A DNA stretch of 64,000 bases, taken from Streptomyces flavochromogenes. Its GTDB lineage: Bacteria > Actinomycetota > Actinomycetes > Streptomycetales > Streptomycetaceae. Below are positions 17,955 to 26,855 of the stretch, piece by piece. The translations under genes and the position numbers were made by a program. Numbering within the stretch: position 1 is the first letter of the stretch; every line of letters begins with the position of its first letter. The stretch is from assembly GCF_000717595.1 (NCBI RefSeq), contig NZ_JNZO01000020.1, positions 56,212-120,211 on the forward strand, given 5' to 3'. The notes beneath the pieces are model-generated. The model did no database searches. It saw only the letters and a list, made by a program, of their open reading frames with translations, and was not told where the DNA came from.

Positions 17955-19361
17955 TTGGAGCGGCAGGTCAATGAGCGTCAGCTTGCGGTACTGGAGTGGG
18001 TGGGAACAGGGTGCCCTGCTGGTGTTTGGGAGACAACCTCCTACAAGACCACGTGCCAGGCACTGCAGAACCGGGGCTTGGTCACGGTCTCGCGGAAGGG
18101 TGGGCAGTGGAGCGTCGTCCTGACAAGCGCCGGCCGGCACTATCTGGCGCACGGCACATACCCTCCCAATGGGTCACGCTCTCGGAAGGCCCGAGCCACA
18201 GTTGCGCAACCCCCGCCCATCCAAACGCAAGAAGCCCCAGCCACTACGCGAAAGCCAGGTTTTTCCCCACAGCCTCGCATGACCTTCTCGGAGCAGCTGC
18301 TGCAAGAGCTCGCGGAGGCGGGCGGCCGAATCGTGAAGAGCGGCAGCGGTCCGGAGTTGGAGAAGTGGCCCTCCCGCGTTGCCGCGGCGCGCAGATCCGG
18401 AAGGATCCCGGAGACGAAGGAGCTGTTCGGGGGCTGGTGCCGTGGCGGGTACGAGATCAAGCTCGTCGAGATCCCCGCCTGGCGCCTGGTGGCCCTCCAG
18501 CCCGTCCCCGTGCCCTCGCGGCTCACGCGGCCTCACACCGTGGTCCGGGCCATGCAGGACAAACCCCAGCCGCTGGGCCTGACCAAGCCCGTCCAAGGAC
18601 GTGCCCTCCGGCTCATCCAGGCGCTGATCATCACTGCCGAGAACGAAGGACACTCCGCATCGGCAGGACAGACCGGCTCCGCGCCCCCGCCCCATCGCCG
18701 CCGCAGGGCAGACCCCCACTTCACCATCACCGCACAAGGACAGACGGTGGGGTTCCTCGTCCTCCAGGAACAGGACCGGACCGAGCACGTCGCCACCGAC
18801 AAGGAGCTCACCGAGGCCAAGAAGAACTCCTGGATCAGGATCCCCCGCTTCGACTACACCCCGTCCGAACGGCTCCGCTTCGTCCTCAGTGGCGGCCAGC
18901 CGCACCGGGCGAGCGAATGGACCGACACCCCCAACCGTCCCCTCGAAGACCAGCTCGCCGAGATCGCGCAGGAGGTCACGCTTCGCGGCGAAGCCGCCGA
19001 ACGCAGACGTCTCGACGAGATCGAAGCAGCCCGCCAGAAGCGCATCCGCTGGGAAGCCGCCATGAAAGAAGCGCGCGTCCAGTACGCCGAGGCTTACCGC
19101 TTCAGACACTTCGAAGCGCAGGAAGCGGCATGGCGCCACGCCACCCGACTCGCAGAGTACGTGAGCGCCGTACGCACCCGGGTCGAGACCATGCCCCCAG
19201 GCCAGACCAGGACCGAAGCCGAAACATGGATCGACTGGGCAGCAGCCCGCGTGGAGCATCTCGACCCTCTGAACACACCGCCCCGACTGCCCGACATCCC
19301 CGAACCACGAGCCGACGACCTCAGGCCCTTTCTCGGGCACTGGAGTCCCTACGGCCCCTGA
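17955..19361 (+). CDS. Hypothetical protein with N-terminal winged-helix-like region
   Basis: A 468-residue protein with a TTG start that is uncertain. Residues 1-60 (RQLAVLEWVGTGCPAG...CQALQNRGLVTVSRKGGQWSVVLTSAGRHYL) resemble a winged-helix domain. A globular middle follows with RADPHFTITAQG and RFDYTPSERLRFVLSGG. A long charged helical segment (about 320-420, EDQLAEIAQEVTLRGEAAE) and a DPLNTPPRLPDIPEP tail finish it. Similar long proteins occur in many Streptomyces, but I know of no assigned function. It is the last gene of the accessory region. Confidence 0.7.
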   Translation: MERQVNERQLAVLEWVGTGCPAGVWETTSYKTTCQALQNRGLVTVSRKGGQWSVVLTSAGRHYLAHGTYPPNGSRSRKARATVAQPPPIQTQEAPATTRKPGFSPQPRMTFSEQLLQELAEAGGRIVKSGSGPELEKWPSRVAAARRSGRIPETKELFGGWCRGGYEIKLVEIPAWRLVALQPVPVPSRLTRPHTVVRAMQDKPQPLGLTKPVQGRALRLIQALIITAENEGHSASAGQTGSAPPPHRRRRADPHFTITAQGQTVGFLVLQEQDRTEHVATDKELTEAKKNSWIRIPRFDYTPSERLRFVLSGGQPHRASEWTDTPNRPLEDQLAEIAQEVTLRGEAAERRRLDEIEAARQKRIRWEAAMKEARVQYAEAYRFRHFEAQEAAWRHATRLAEYVSAVRTRVETMPPGQTRTEAETWIDWAAARVEHLDPLNTPPRLPDIPEPRADDLRPFLGHWSPYGP

Positions 19362-19549
19362 CACAACACGCACCGGACACCTCACCTAGCCTCACGGAAC
19401 GTCACTACCGAGAAGCGGATGGGGCAGGGGCAGCCGACAGCTCGGCAGCCAGCGCCCCAGCCACCTCAACGCGCCTACAACCACACAGCTGAGGACTCCA
19501 TTCGACGGTCGCCAATCACGCATGACGACCCATCAGAAACCGCGCCGTC

Positions 19550-19627
19550 CGTGCGTCAAACGTGCGTCACGTGCGTCAGATATGCGTCAAGATATCGCCC
19601 GTAACGCATGTAACGCCCATAACGCAC
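19550..19627. repeat. Iteron-like cluster of 8-9 bp direct repeats
   Basis: Four copies of a TGCGTCA core (three as GTGCGTCA, one as ATGCGTCA) follow each other at 10-12 bp spacing from about 19551 to 19590. Three copies of a TAACGC-type element follow (GTAACGCAT, GTAACGCCC, ATAACGCAC, about 19601-19627). They lie in the 284-bp gap between the winged-helix gene and the RNA methyltransferase, at the border of accessory and core DNA. The rest of that gap shows nothing else. Protein-binding iterons, an operator array or an integration scar are all possible. Confidence 0.6.
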
Positions 19628-19645
19628 ACTCGGGGAAATGCCAGG

Positions 19646-20974
19646 TCAGCGGCCCTTTTCGGCGGGCTCAAGGATCGCGACGCACTCGACATGATGGGTC
19701 ATCGGGAACAGGTCGAACGCCCTCAGCGTCCGGACCTTGTAGCCGCGTTCCGCGAAGTACGCCAGGTCTCGGGCCAGGGCTGCCGGGTCGCAGGCCACGT
19801 AGGCGATGCGGCGGGCGCCGAGGCCCGCCAGGTGGTGGACCGTCTGCTTGCCGGCGCCGGCGCGCGGGGGGTCCAGGACGATGAGGTCGACCTCCGTGAT
19901 GCCGGTGCGCGGGAGGACCGCCTCGACCTTGCCCTGTTCGATGCGGACGCGCGGGAACCCTGCCAGGTTGTGGCGGGCGTCCTCGACGGCGCGCTTGCCG
20001 GACTCGATGCCGAGGACCGCGCCCTGCTCGCCGACGCGGTCGGCGATGGCGCCGGCGAAGAGGCCGACGCCGCAGTAGAGGTCGAGGGCCGTTTCGCCCT
20101 TGCGGGGGGTGAGGCCCTGCATGACGGCGAGCATCAGGGTCTGCGCGGCCTTCGGGTGGACCTGCCAGAAGCCGCCGTTGCCGACGCGGTAGGTGCGGTC
20201 GTCGGCGCGCTCGCGGACGAAGGCGCGGCCGTGGACGCGGTGGACTCCGCCGTCCTTCTCGTCGACGCGGAGGACGGAGACCGGCTTGTCCAGTTCGACC
20301 AGCGGGAGGCGGCCGCCTGGCTTCGGGGTCAGGATGACCTGGCGGTCGTTCGAGCCGGAGGCGGCGATGGCCTCGACCGAGGCCATGTTCTCCCAGTCGC
20401 GCTTCTCGATGCCCAGTTCCGAGACGCCCGGCGCCGCGATCATGCAGTGGTCGATCACCTCGACCTCGTGCGAGCGGTGCTTGCGCAGGCCCGCCTGGCC
20501 GTCCGCGTCGATCGCGTACTGGACGCGGGTCCGCCACTGCGGGACCTCGCCCTGCGGGAGCTTGTCGCCCTCGGCCGGCATGACCGTGCCGTCCCAGCCG
20601 GCCTCCTCGGGGGTCAGGCCGGCGAGCCGCAGGAGCTGCTCGGCGATGACCTCGCCCTTGAGGCGGCGCTGGGCGCCGGGCTTGGCGTGCTGCCAGTCGC
20701 AGCCGCCGCACTTGCCCGGGCCCGCGAAGGGGCAGGGGGCTTCGACGCGGTCCTTGGACGGGTCGAGGATGGTGATCGCGTCCGCGCGCAGGAAGCGGGA
20801 GGTCTCCTCGCCCTCGGTGACGCGGGCGACGACCCGCTCGCCGGGCAGCGCGTGGCGGACGAAGAGGACACGGCCCGCCTCGGTGCGGGCGATGCAGTGG
20901 CCGCCGTGCGCGACCGGACCGACCTCGACCTCGTACTCTTCCCCGACCAACGACGAAACAGGGGTGTTCTGCAT
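19646..20974 (-). CDS. TrmA/RlmD-family RNA uracil-5 methyltransferase
   Basis: A 442-residue SAM-dependent RNA methyltransferase. An N-terminal TRAM-like beta region precedes a 4Fe-4S cysteine cluster (CPFAGPGKCGGCDWQH). The SAM motif is LDLYCGVGLFAGAIADRVG, followed by DLIVLDPPRAGAGKQTV and the catalytic-Cys region ACDPAALARD. The family makes 5-methyluridine in 23S rRNA or tRNA, and the exact site cannot be told from sequence alone. The ATG start sits in a normal context. This is the first core gene right of the accessory region. Confidence 0.88.
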   Translation of the reverse strand: MQNTPVSSLVGEEYEVEVGPVAHGGHCIARTEAGRVLFVRHALPGERVVARVTEGEETSRFLRADAITILDPSKDRVEAPCPFAGPGKCGGCDWQHAKPGAQRRLKGEVIAEQLLRLAGLTPEEAGWDGTVMPAEGDKLPQGEVPQWRTRVQYAIDADGQAGLRKHRSHEVEVIDHCMIAAPGVSELGIEKRDWENMASVEAIAASGSNDRQVILTPKPGGRLPLVELDKPVSVLRVDEKDGGVHRVHGRAFVRERADDRTYRVGNGGFWQVHPKAAQTLMLAVMQGLTPRKGETALDLYCGVGLFAGAIADRVGEQGAVLGIESGKRAVEDARHNLAGFPRVRIEQGKVEAVLPRTGITEVDLIVLDPPRAGAGKQTVHHLAGLGARRIAYVACDPAALARDLAYFAERGYKVRTLRAFDLFPMTHHVECVAILEPAEKGR

Positions 20975-21001
20975 GGTGGGGAAGCTCCAAGGGGACGCGA
21001 C

Positions 21002-21031
21002 GGTGGGCTGCCGTTTGGACGGCAGCCCACC
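21002..21031. terminator. Terminator hairpin after the KimA-type transporter
   Basis: A 13-bp perfect stem (GGTGGGCTGCCGT / ACGGCAGCCCACC) with a 4-base loop, downstream of the minus-strand transporter and just upstream of the RNA methyltransferase start. Confidence 0.75.
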
Positions 21032-21081
21032 AGTCTAGTTGTTCTTTTCGAGTTGTTCTTTGCGCCCGGTATGCGGCGGCG

Positions 21082-23133
21082 CTAGTTGTTCTTCGCCGCC
21101 GGTTCCTTGTGGCCCTTCTCCACCGGGCCGCGGCGGACCGAGCCCGGCGCGTTCCACTCCTGGCGCTTCCTGGCCCGCTTCTTGGCGGCCTCGGAGGACT
21201 GGAGCTGGTAGGGGACGGAGGTCACCATGACGCCGGGCGTGAAGAGCAGCCTGCCCTTGAGGCGGAGCGCGGACTGGTTGTGGAGCAGGTGCTCGTACCA
21301 GTGCCCGACGACGTACTCCGGGATGTAGACGGAGACGGCGTCGCGCGGGCTCTCCCGGCGGATGTTCTTGACGTACTCGATCACCGGGCGGGTGATCTCG
21401 CGGTACGGGGAGTCGAGGATCTTGAGCGGGACGTTGATGCCGCGCCGCTCCCACTCCTCCCTGAGTGCCTTCGTCTCGACCGGGTCGACGTTGACGGTCA
21501 GCGCCTCAAGCTCGTTCGCGTGCATGAGCTTGGCGTAGGCCAGTGCGCGGAGGGTGGGCTTGTGGAGCTTGGAGACGAGGACGATGGAGCGGACCCGGGA
21601 GGGGCGCACGTACTCGTCGGGGCGTTCCTCGGCGGCGGCGATCTCGGCCGCGACCGAGTCGTAGTGCCGACGGATCGCGGACATCGTCCCGTAGAAGATC
21701 ACCATGCCGAGCAGGGCGACCCAGGCGCCGTGGGTGAACTTGGTGGCGAGGACGACGACGAGGACGAGGCCGGTGAAGAAGGCGCCGAAGGCGTTGATCG
21801 CGCGGGAGCGGATCATGTGGCGGCGCTTGGCCGGGTCCCGCTCGGTCTTCAGGTGCCGGTTCCAGTGCCGGACCATGCCGGTCTGGCTGAGGGTGAAGGA
21901 GACGAAGACGCCGACGATGTACAGCTGGATCAGCTTGGTCGAGTCGGCCCCGTAGACCCAGACGAGCAGGGCGGCGGCACCGGCGAGGAGCACGATGCCG
22001 TTGGAGAACGTGAGGCGGTCGCCGCGGGTGTGCAGCTGGCGCGGCAGGTACCGGTCCTGGGCGAGGATCGAGCCGAGGAGCGGGAAGCCGTTGTACGCGG
22101 TGTTGGCGGCCAGGAAGAGGACGAGCGCGGTGGCGGCGGCGAGCAGGATGAAGAAGAACGTTCCGTCGCCGAAGACGGCGGCCGCGACCTGGGAGATGAC
22201 CGGGTCCTGGACGTAGCCTTCGCCGACCGGCTGGCCGTTGACCAGCAGGTCCTGCGCCGGCTTCTCGGCCATCCGGACGTCGGTGGCCATGGCCAGGAAG
22301 ATGATGCCGCAGAACATCGTGACGGCCAGGCCGCCCATGAGGGCGAGCGTGGTGGCGGCGTTCTTCGACTTGGGCTTGCGGAAGGCGGGGACACCGTTGG
22401 AGATGGCCTCGACGCCGGTGAGCGCGGCACAGCCGGAGGAGAACGCGCGGAGCAGCAGGAAGACGAGCGCGAAGCCCGCGAGTCCCTCGTGCTCGGGCTT
22501 GATCTCGAAGTCGGCGGTGGGCGCCCTCATGGTCTCGTCGAGGACGATCCCCTTGTACGCGCCCCAGGCGATCATGATGAAGACGCCGGCGACGAAGACG
22601 TACGTCGGGATCGCGAAGAGCGATCCCGATTCCTTCACGCCGCGCAGGTTCATCACCGTGAGCAGCACGATCACGCCGACGGCGCAGGCCACCTTGTGCT
22701 CGACGACGAAGGGGATCGCGGAGCCGAGGTTCTCGATGCCCGAGGAGATCGACACGGCGACGGTCAGGACGTAGTCGACGAGCAGGGCGCTCGCGACGGT
22801 CAGTCCGGCCTTCGGCCCGAGGTTGGTGTTGGCGACCTCGTAGTCGCCGCCGCCGCTCGGGTACGCGTGGACGTTCTGCCGGTACGAGGCGACGACCGTG
22901 AACATCAGGACGACGACCGCGAGCGCGATCCACGGGCTGAAGTGGTAGGCCGACAGACCGGCCACGGACAGAACGAGCAGCACCTCGCCCGGTGCGTACG
23001 CCACCGAGGACAGCGGGTCGGAGGCGAAGACGGGGAGGGCGATCCGCTTGGAGAGGAGGGTCTCTCCGAGCTTGTCGCTGCGCAGGGCCCGCCCGATCAG
23101 GATCCGTTTGGGAAGGTCGGTCAGTTTGGACAC
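21082..23133 (-). CDS. KimA-family (APC superfamily) potassium transporter
   Basis: This 683-residue membrane protein starts at the GTG ending at 23133 (SKLTDLPKRILIGRAL...). About 12 membrane segments cover residues 40-470, and a soluble C-terminal domain follows. The text matches Bacillus KimA (YdaO) along its length: FASDPLSSVAYAPGE, YPSGGGDYEVANTNLGPKAGL, LLRAFSSGCAALTGVEAISNGVPAF, FTLSQTGM and the C-terminal HNQSALRLKGRL...VPYQL. KimA is a high-affinity proton-driven potassium importer controlled by c-di-AMP in Bacillus. It is divergent from two TrkA-type regulators, which supports a potassium role here. No c-di-AMP riboswitch was recognised in the 234-bp intergenic region. Confidence 0.85.
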   Translation of the reverse strand: MSKLTDLPKRILIGRALRSDKLGETLLSKRIALPVFASDPLSSVAYAPGEVLLVLSVAGLSAYHFSPWIALAVVVLMFTVVASYRQNVHAYPSGGGDYEVANTNLGPKAGLTVASALLVDYVLTVAVSISSGIENLGSAIPFVVEHKVACAVGVIVLLTVMNLRGVKESGSLFAIPTYVFVAGVFIMIAWGAYKGIVLDETMRAPTADFEIKPEHEGLAGFALVFLLLRAFSSGCAALTGVEAISNGVPAFRKPKSKNAATTLALMGGLAVTMFCGIIFLAMATDVRMAEKPAQDLLVNGQPVGEGYVQDPVISQVAAAVFGDGTFFFILLAAATALVLFLAANTAYNGFPLLGSILAQDRYLPRQLHTRGDRLTFSNGIVLLAGAAALLVWVYGADSTKLIQLYIVGVFVSFTLSQTGMVRHWNRHLKTERDPAKRRHMIRSRAINAFGAFFTGLVLVVVLATKFTHGAWVALLGMVIFYGTMSAIRRHYDSVAAEIAAAEERPDEYVRPSRVRSIVLVSKLHKPTLRALAYAKLMHANELEALTVNVDPVETKALREEWERRGINVPLKILDSPYREITRPVIEYVKNIRRESPRDAVSVYIPEYVVGHWYEHLLHNQSALRLKGRLLFTPGVMVTSVPYQLQSSEAAKKRARKRQEWNAPGSVRRGPVEKGHKEPAAKNN

Positions 23134-23367
23134 GGAGAGGATCGTAAGCGTTCGAAAACAGCCACGCGCACCGGCACCCCCGATAGGCACGGAATCTCCC
23201 TGACTACCACCTCGGATGCGGTCCCGGCCAACGTTGCCGCTTAAGCTCGGACCGGGTGACCCGGCAGGGTGTCGCCCGCCGCGACCCGGGCGCATCGGGT
23301 GAGGAAAGTTGTGAGCAGGGTGTTTTCGCAGGTCAGTAAGACGATCAGGAGTGCGGGGTAAGGGGAC

Positions 23368-24036
23368 GTGCACATCGTCATCATGGGCTGCGGGCGAGTG
23401 GGAGCCGCTCTCGCGCAGACCCTGGAGCAGCAGGGGCACACCGTCGCGGTCGTGGACCAGGACCCGACGGCTTTCCGTCGTCTGGGGTCGGGTTTCGGCG
23501 GTCGGCGCGTCACGGGCGTGGGCTTCGACCAGGACACGCTGCGTGAGGCCGGCATCGAGGACGCGGGGGCGTTCGCCGCGGTGAGCAGCGGCGACAACTC
23601 GAACATCATCGCGGCGCGGGTCGCCCGCGAGATGTTCGGCATCGAGAACGTGGCGGCGCGGATCTACGACCCGCGGCGCGCCGAGGTCTACCAGCGCCTC
23701 GGCATCCCGACGGTCGCGACGGTCCGCTGGACCGCCGACCAGATGCTGCGGCGGCTGCTGCCCTCGGGCGCGGAACCGCTGTGGCGCGACCCGAGCGGGG
23801 GCGTGCAGCTCGCGGAGGTGCACACCTCTCCGGCCTGGATCGGCCACAAGGTGAGCCGGCTCCAGGAGGAGACCGGAGTCCGCGTCGCCTTCCTCACCCG
23901 GCTGGGCGAAGCGATTCTGCCGACCTCGCAGACGGTGCTCCAGGAAGGTGATCTGGTGCACGTGATGATGCGTACGGACGAGATCGCGAAGGTCGAGGAG
24001 GCCTTCGCCGAGGGTCCCGAGGAGGGCGGTCACTGA
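23368..24036 (+). CDS. TrkA-family potassium uptake regulator (first of pair)
   Basis: A 222-residue RCK protein. The N-terminal Rossmann NAD-binding motif is MGCGRVGAALAQTLEQQGH (about 6-24) with VVDQDP after it. The C-terminal RCK_C domain ends in LPTSQTVLQEGDLVHVMM. TrkA/CeoB-type proteins gate potassium channels or transporters in response to nucleotides. The GTG start follows AAGGGG closely. It overlaps the second TrkA gene by one base (TGATG). Confidence 0.9.
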   Translation: MHIVIMGCGRVGAALAQTLEQQGHTVAVVDQDPTAFRRLGSGFGGRRVTGVGFDQDTLREAGIEDAGAFAAVSSGDNSNIIAARVAREMFGIENVAARIYDPRRAEVYQRLGIPTVATVRWTADQMLRRLLPSGAEPLWRDPSGGVQLAEVHTSPAWIGHKVSRLQEETGVRVAFLTRLGEAILPTSQTVLQEGDLVHVMMRTDEIAKVEEAFAEGPEEGGH

Positions 24037-24713
24037 TGCGTGTCGCTATTGCGGGCGCGGGTGCGGTGGGCCGTTCCATCGCGGGCGAGCTGCTGGAGAA
24101 CGGTCACGAGGTCCTGCTGATCGACAAGGCGCCGACCGCCATCTCGGTGGAGCGGGTGCCGCAGGCGGAGTGGCTGCTCGCCGACGCCTGTGAGATCACC
24201 TCGCTCGACGAGGCGGCGCTCCAGCGCTGCAACGTGGTGATCGCGGCGACCGGCGACGACAAGGTGAACCTGGTCGTCTCGCTGCTCGCCAAGACCGAGT
24301 ACGGCGTGCCGCGGGTCGTCGCCCGGGTGAACAACCCGAAGAACGAGTGGCTGTTCAACGAGGCCTGGGGCGTGGACGTGGCCGTCTCGACCCCGCGTCT
24401 CATGTCGGCCCTGGTGGAGGAGGCGGTGAGCGTCGGCGACCTCGTCCGGCTGCTGCGCTTCAGCCACGGCGACGCGAACCTGGTCGAGCTGACGCTCCCG
24501 CCGGAGTCGGCGGTCGCCGGCACTGCGGTCGGGGACGTGGCCTGGCCGCAGGACACCTCGCTGGTGACGATCATCCGCGGTTCGCGGGTGCTCACGCCGA
24601 GCGCCGAGGAGACCCTTGAGGCCGGCGACGAGCTGCTGTTCGTGGCCGCGCAGGCCCGCGAGGAGCAGCTGGAGGACCTGCTGCAGGTCCGCCGCGAGCC
24701 GACGGAGTCCTGA
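24036..24713 (+). CDS. TrkA-family potassium uptake regulator (second of pair)
   Basis: A 225-residue RCK protein with the Rossmann motif IAGAGAVGRSIAGELLENGH and an acidic strand end (LLIDKAP). Its C-terminal RCK_C domain ends in LEAGDELLFVAAQ. It is coupled to the first TrkA by a one-base overlap. Actinobacteria usually carry such adjacent pairs (CeoB and CeoC). With the divergent KimA-type transporter this forms a potassium module. A strong terminator follows. Confidence 0.9.
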   Translation: MRVAIAGAGAVGRSIAGELLENGHEVLLIDKAPTAISVERVPQAEWLLADACEITSLDEAALQRCNVVIAATGDDKVNLVVSLLAKTEYGVPRVVARVNNPKNEWLFNEAWGVDVAVSTPRLMSALVEEAVSVGDLVRLLRFSHGDANLVELTLPPESAVAGTAVGDVAWPQDTSLVTIIRGSRVLTPSAEETLEAGDELLFVAAQAREEQLEDLLQVRREPTES

Positions 24714-24748
24714 GCACCGGCCCGTACGCGGGCCCGAGTGGCGGGTGT

Positions 24749-24795
24749 ACGAGGAGGGGCCCGGACCTGTTCGCCAGGTCCGGGCCCCTCCTCGT
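24749..24795. terminator. Perfect 21-bp bidirectional terminator
   Basis: Two 21-base arms (24749-24769 and 24775-24795) pair perfectly around a TTCGC loop. It lies between the convergent second TrkA gene and the DUF3159 gene and probably ends both transcripts. Confidence 0.9.
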
Positions 24796-24801
24796 GCCGT
24801 C

Positions 24802-25542
24802 TCAGGCCTCCGGGTGGCTCTGCGCCGCGGCGGCGGCCGCCTTGCGCTCCTTCTCGGCGAGCTCCTCGGCCTCCATCTCGGCGAAGACGTCGATCGGCGG
24901 CGGAGCCTTCGCGAGGAACACCCAGGTGAGGTAGACCGCGAGCAGGAACGGCGGGATCTTCAGGGCGACGAGCACCCAGCCGAACTTGGTCGTGTCGGCC
25001 CACCAGTACATCGGGAAGAGGATCGCGCACTTGCCGAGCAGGATCAGGCCCCAGGCCCAGCTCGCCTTCGTGTACGCCTTCTTCCGGCCCGGGTTACGGG
25101 TCCGCCAGGAGAGGTTCTCCTTGAAGACCGGGCCCAGGATCAGGCCGATCAGCGGGACCCCGGCGAGCGCGGTGACGATGTACGCGAGGGCGAGGCCCAG
25201 GGTGTACAGCATGCCCGGCAGGTAGAAGTCCTTGGCGTTGCCCGTCATCATCGCGAAGACGACACCGAAGGCGACACCGAAGACGCCGCTGAAGGCGTGC
25301 TTCACGGTGTCCCGTCGGATGAGCCGGACGGCGACCAGGACCAGCGACACCGCGAGGGCGGCGATCGCGGAGATCTGCACGTTCTTGTTGATCGTGAAGA
25401 TCGTGACGAACAGCAGGCCCGGCACGACCGTCTCGACCATGCCCCGCAGGCCGCCGAAGGCCTCGAACAGCGCGGCCTCGGTGACCTCCTTCGACGCCTG
25501 GGCGTCCTGATCCGTGGTGGTCGGCTTGTCGAGGGACGTCAC
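24802..25542 (-). CDS. DUF3159 integral membrane protein
   Basis: A 246-residue protein with about six hydrophobic segments, e.g. VPGLLFVTIFTI, ISAIAALAVSLVLVAV, LILLGKCAILFPMYWW and FLLAVYLTWVFLA. It opens with the DUF3159 text ALFEAFGGLRGMVETVVPG and also contains VKHAFSGVFGV. A charged Ala/Lys/Glu tail ends it. No function is established for the family. It starts at GTG 3 bp after the OB-fold gene and is evidently cotranscribed with it. Confidence 0.88.
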   Translation of the reverse strand: MTSLDKPTTTDQDAQASKEVTEAALFEAFGGLRGMVETVVPGLLFVTIFTINKNVQISAIAALAVSLVLVAVRLIRRDTVKHAFSGVFGVAFGVVFAMMTGNAKDFYLPGMLYTLGLALAYIVTALAGVPLIGLILGPVFKENLSWRTRNPGRKKAYTKASWAWGLILLGKCAILFPMYWWADTTKFGWVLVALKIPPFLLAVYLTWVFLAKAPPPIDVFAEMEAEELAEKERKAAAAAAQSHPEA

Positions 25543-25545
25543 CGG

Positions 25546-25944
25546 CTACTCCTGTCCGAGCGGTCGGAGCTCGTATTTGGGGTTGAAGAGGACCCGCCGG
25601 CCGTGGCTCATGGAGATCCGGCCGGAGGCGATCAGCTTGCGGCCCGGCTCGATGCCCACGATGGAGCGCCGGCCGAGCCACACGACGTCGAGCGGTGCGG
25701 TGCCGTCGAAGAGTTCGGCCTCCAGCGCGGGCACACCGGCGCGGGGACGCAGCGTGACCGTGCGCAAGGTACCAGTCACCTTGACTATCTGGCGGTCGGA
25801 GCAGTCGCAGATACGCGTGCACCCCGACGCCTCGGCGTCCTCCTGGAGCTCCTCCGACTCCAGGTCCTCCGGCGAGGAGGAGAGCCGGTCGAGCATCCGG
25901 CGGAACCTACCGGCCGGCTTCTCTGTACGTGGTGCAGCACTCAT
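25546..25944 (-). CDS. OB-fold nucleic-acid-binding domain protein
   Basis: A 132-residue protein. A charged N-terminal stretch (about 1-50) leads into an OB-fold with QIVKVTGTLRTVTLRP...ALEAELFDGTAPLDVVWLGRR and ISMSHGRRVLFNPKYEL. This is the conserved actinobacterial partner of DUF3159 proteins. It probably binds nucleic acid or an oligonucleotide, but no substrate is known. It forms a two-gene operon with DUF3159. Confidence 0.88.
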   Translation of the reverse strand: MSAAPRTEKPAGRFRRMLDRLSSSPEDLESEELQEDAEASGCTRICDCSDRQIVKVTGTLRTVTLRPRAGVPALEAELFDGTAPLDVVWLGRRSIVGIEPGRKLIASGRISMSHGRRVLFNPKYELRPLGQE

Positions 25945-26001
25945 ACAGAAAGCGTACCGGCCACCGCCCTCACCGGGACCTGACCCCGAACGGCCGCCGG
26001 T

Positions 26002-26688
<687 letters not shown>

Positions 26689-26855
26689 GGAGGGGGACCT
26701 TCCTTCTTCGGTCGCCCGTGCGGGCGGGAGCAAGACAGTACGGGAGCGGAGGGGGCGGCGCGCGGGGTACGGGAACGAACCGGGACGCCCTTCGGGACGG
26801 AGTCGGGTGGCGCGCCTCGGGGCGGGGGCGGGTGGTGCGCCTCGGGGCGGCCGGT

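Noticed and set aside
23134..23367. c-di-AMP (ydaO) riboswitch upstream of the KimA-type gene
   Set aside because: The conserved riboswitch sequence and two-fold stem layout could not be found in the gap.
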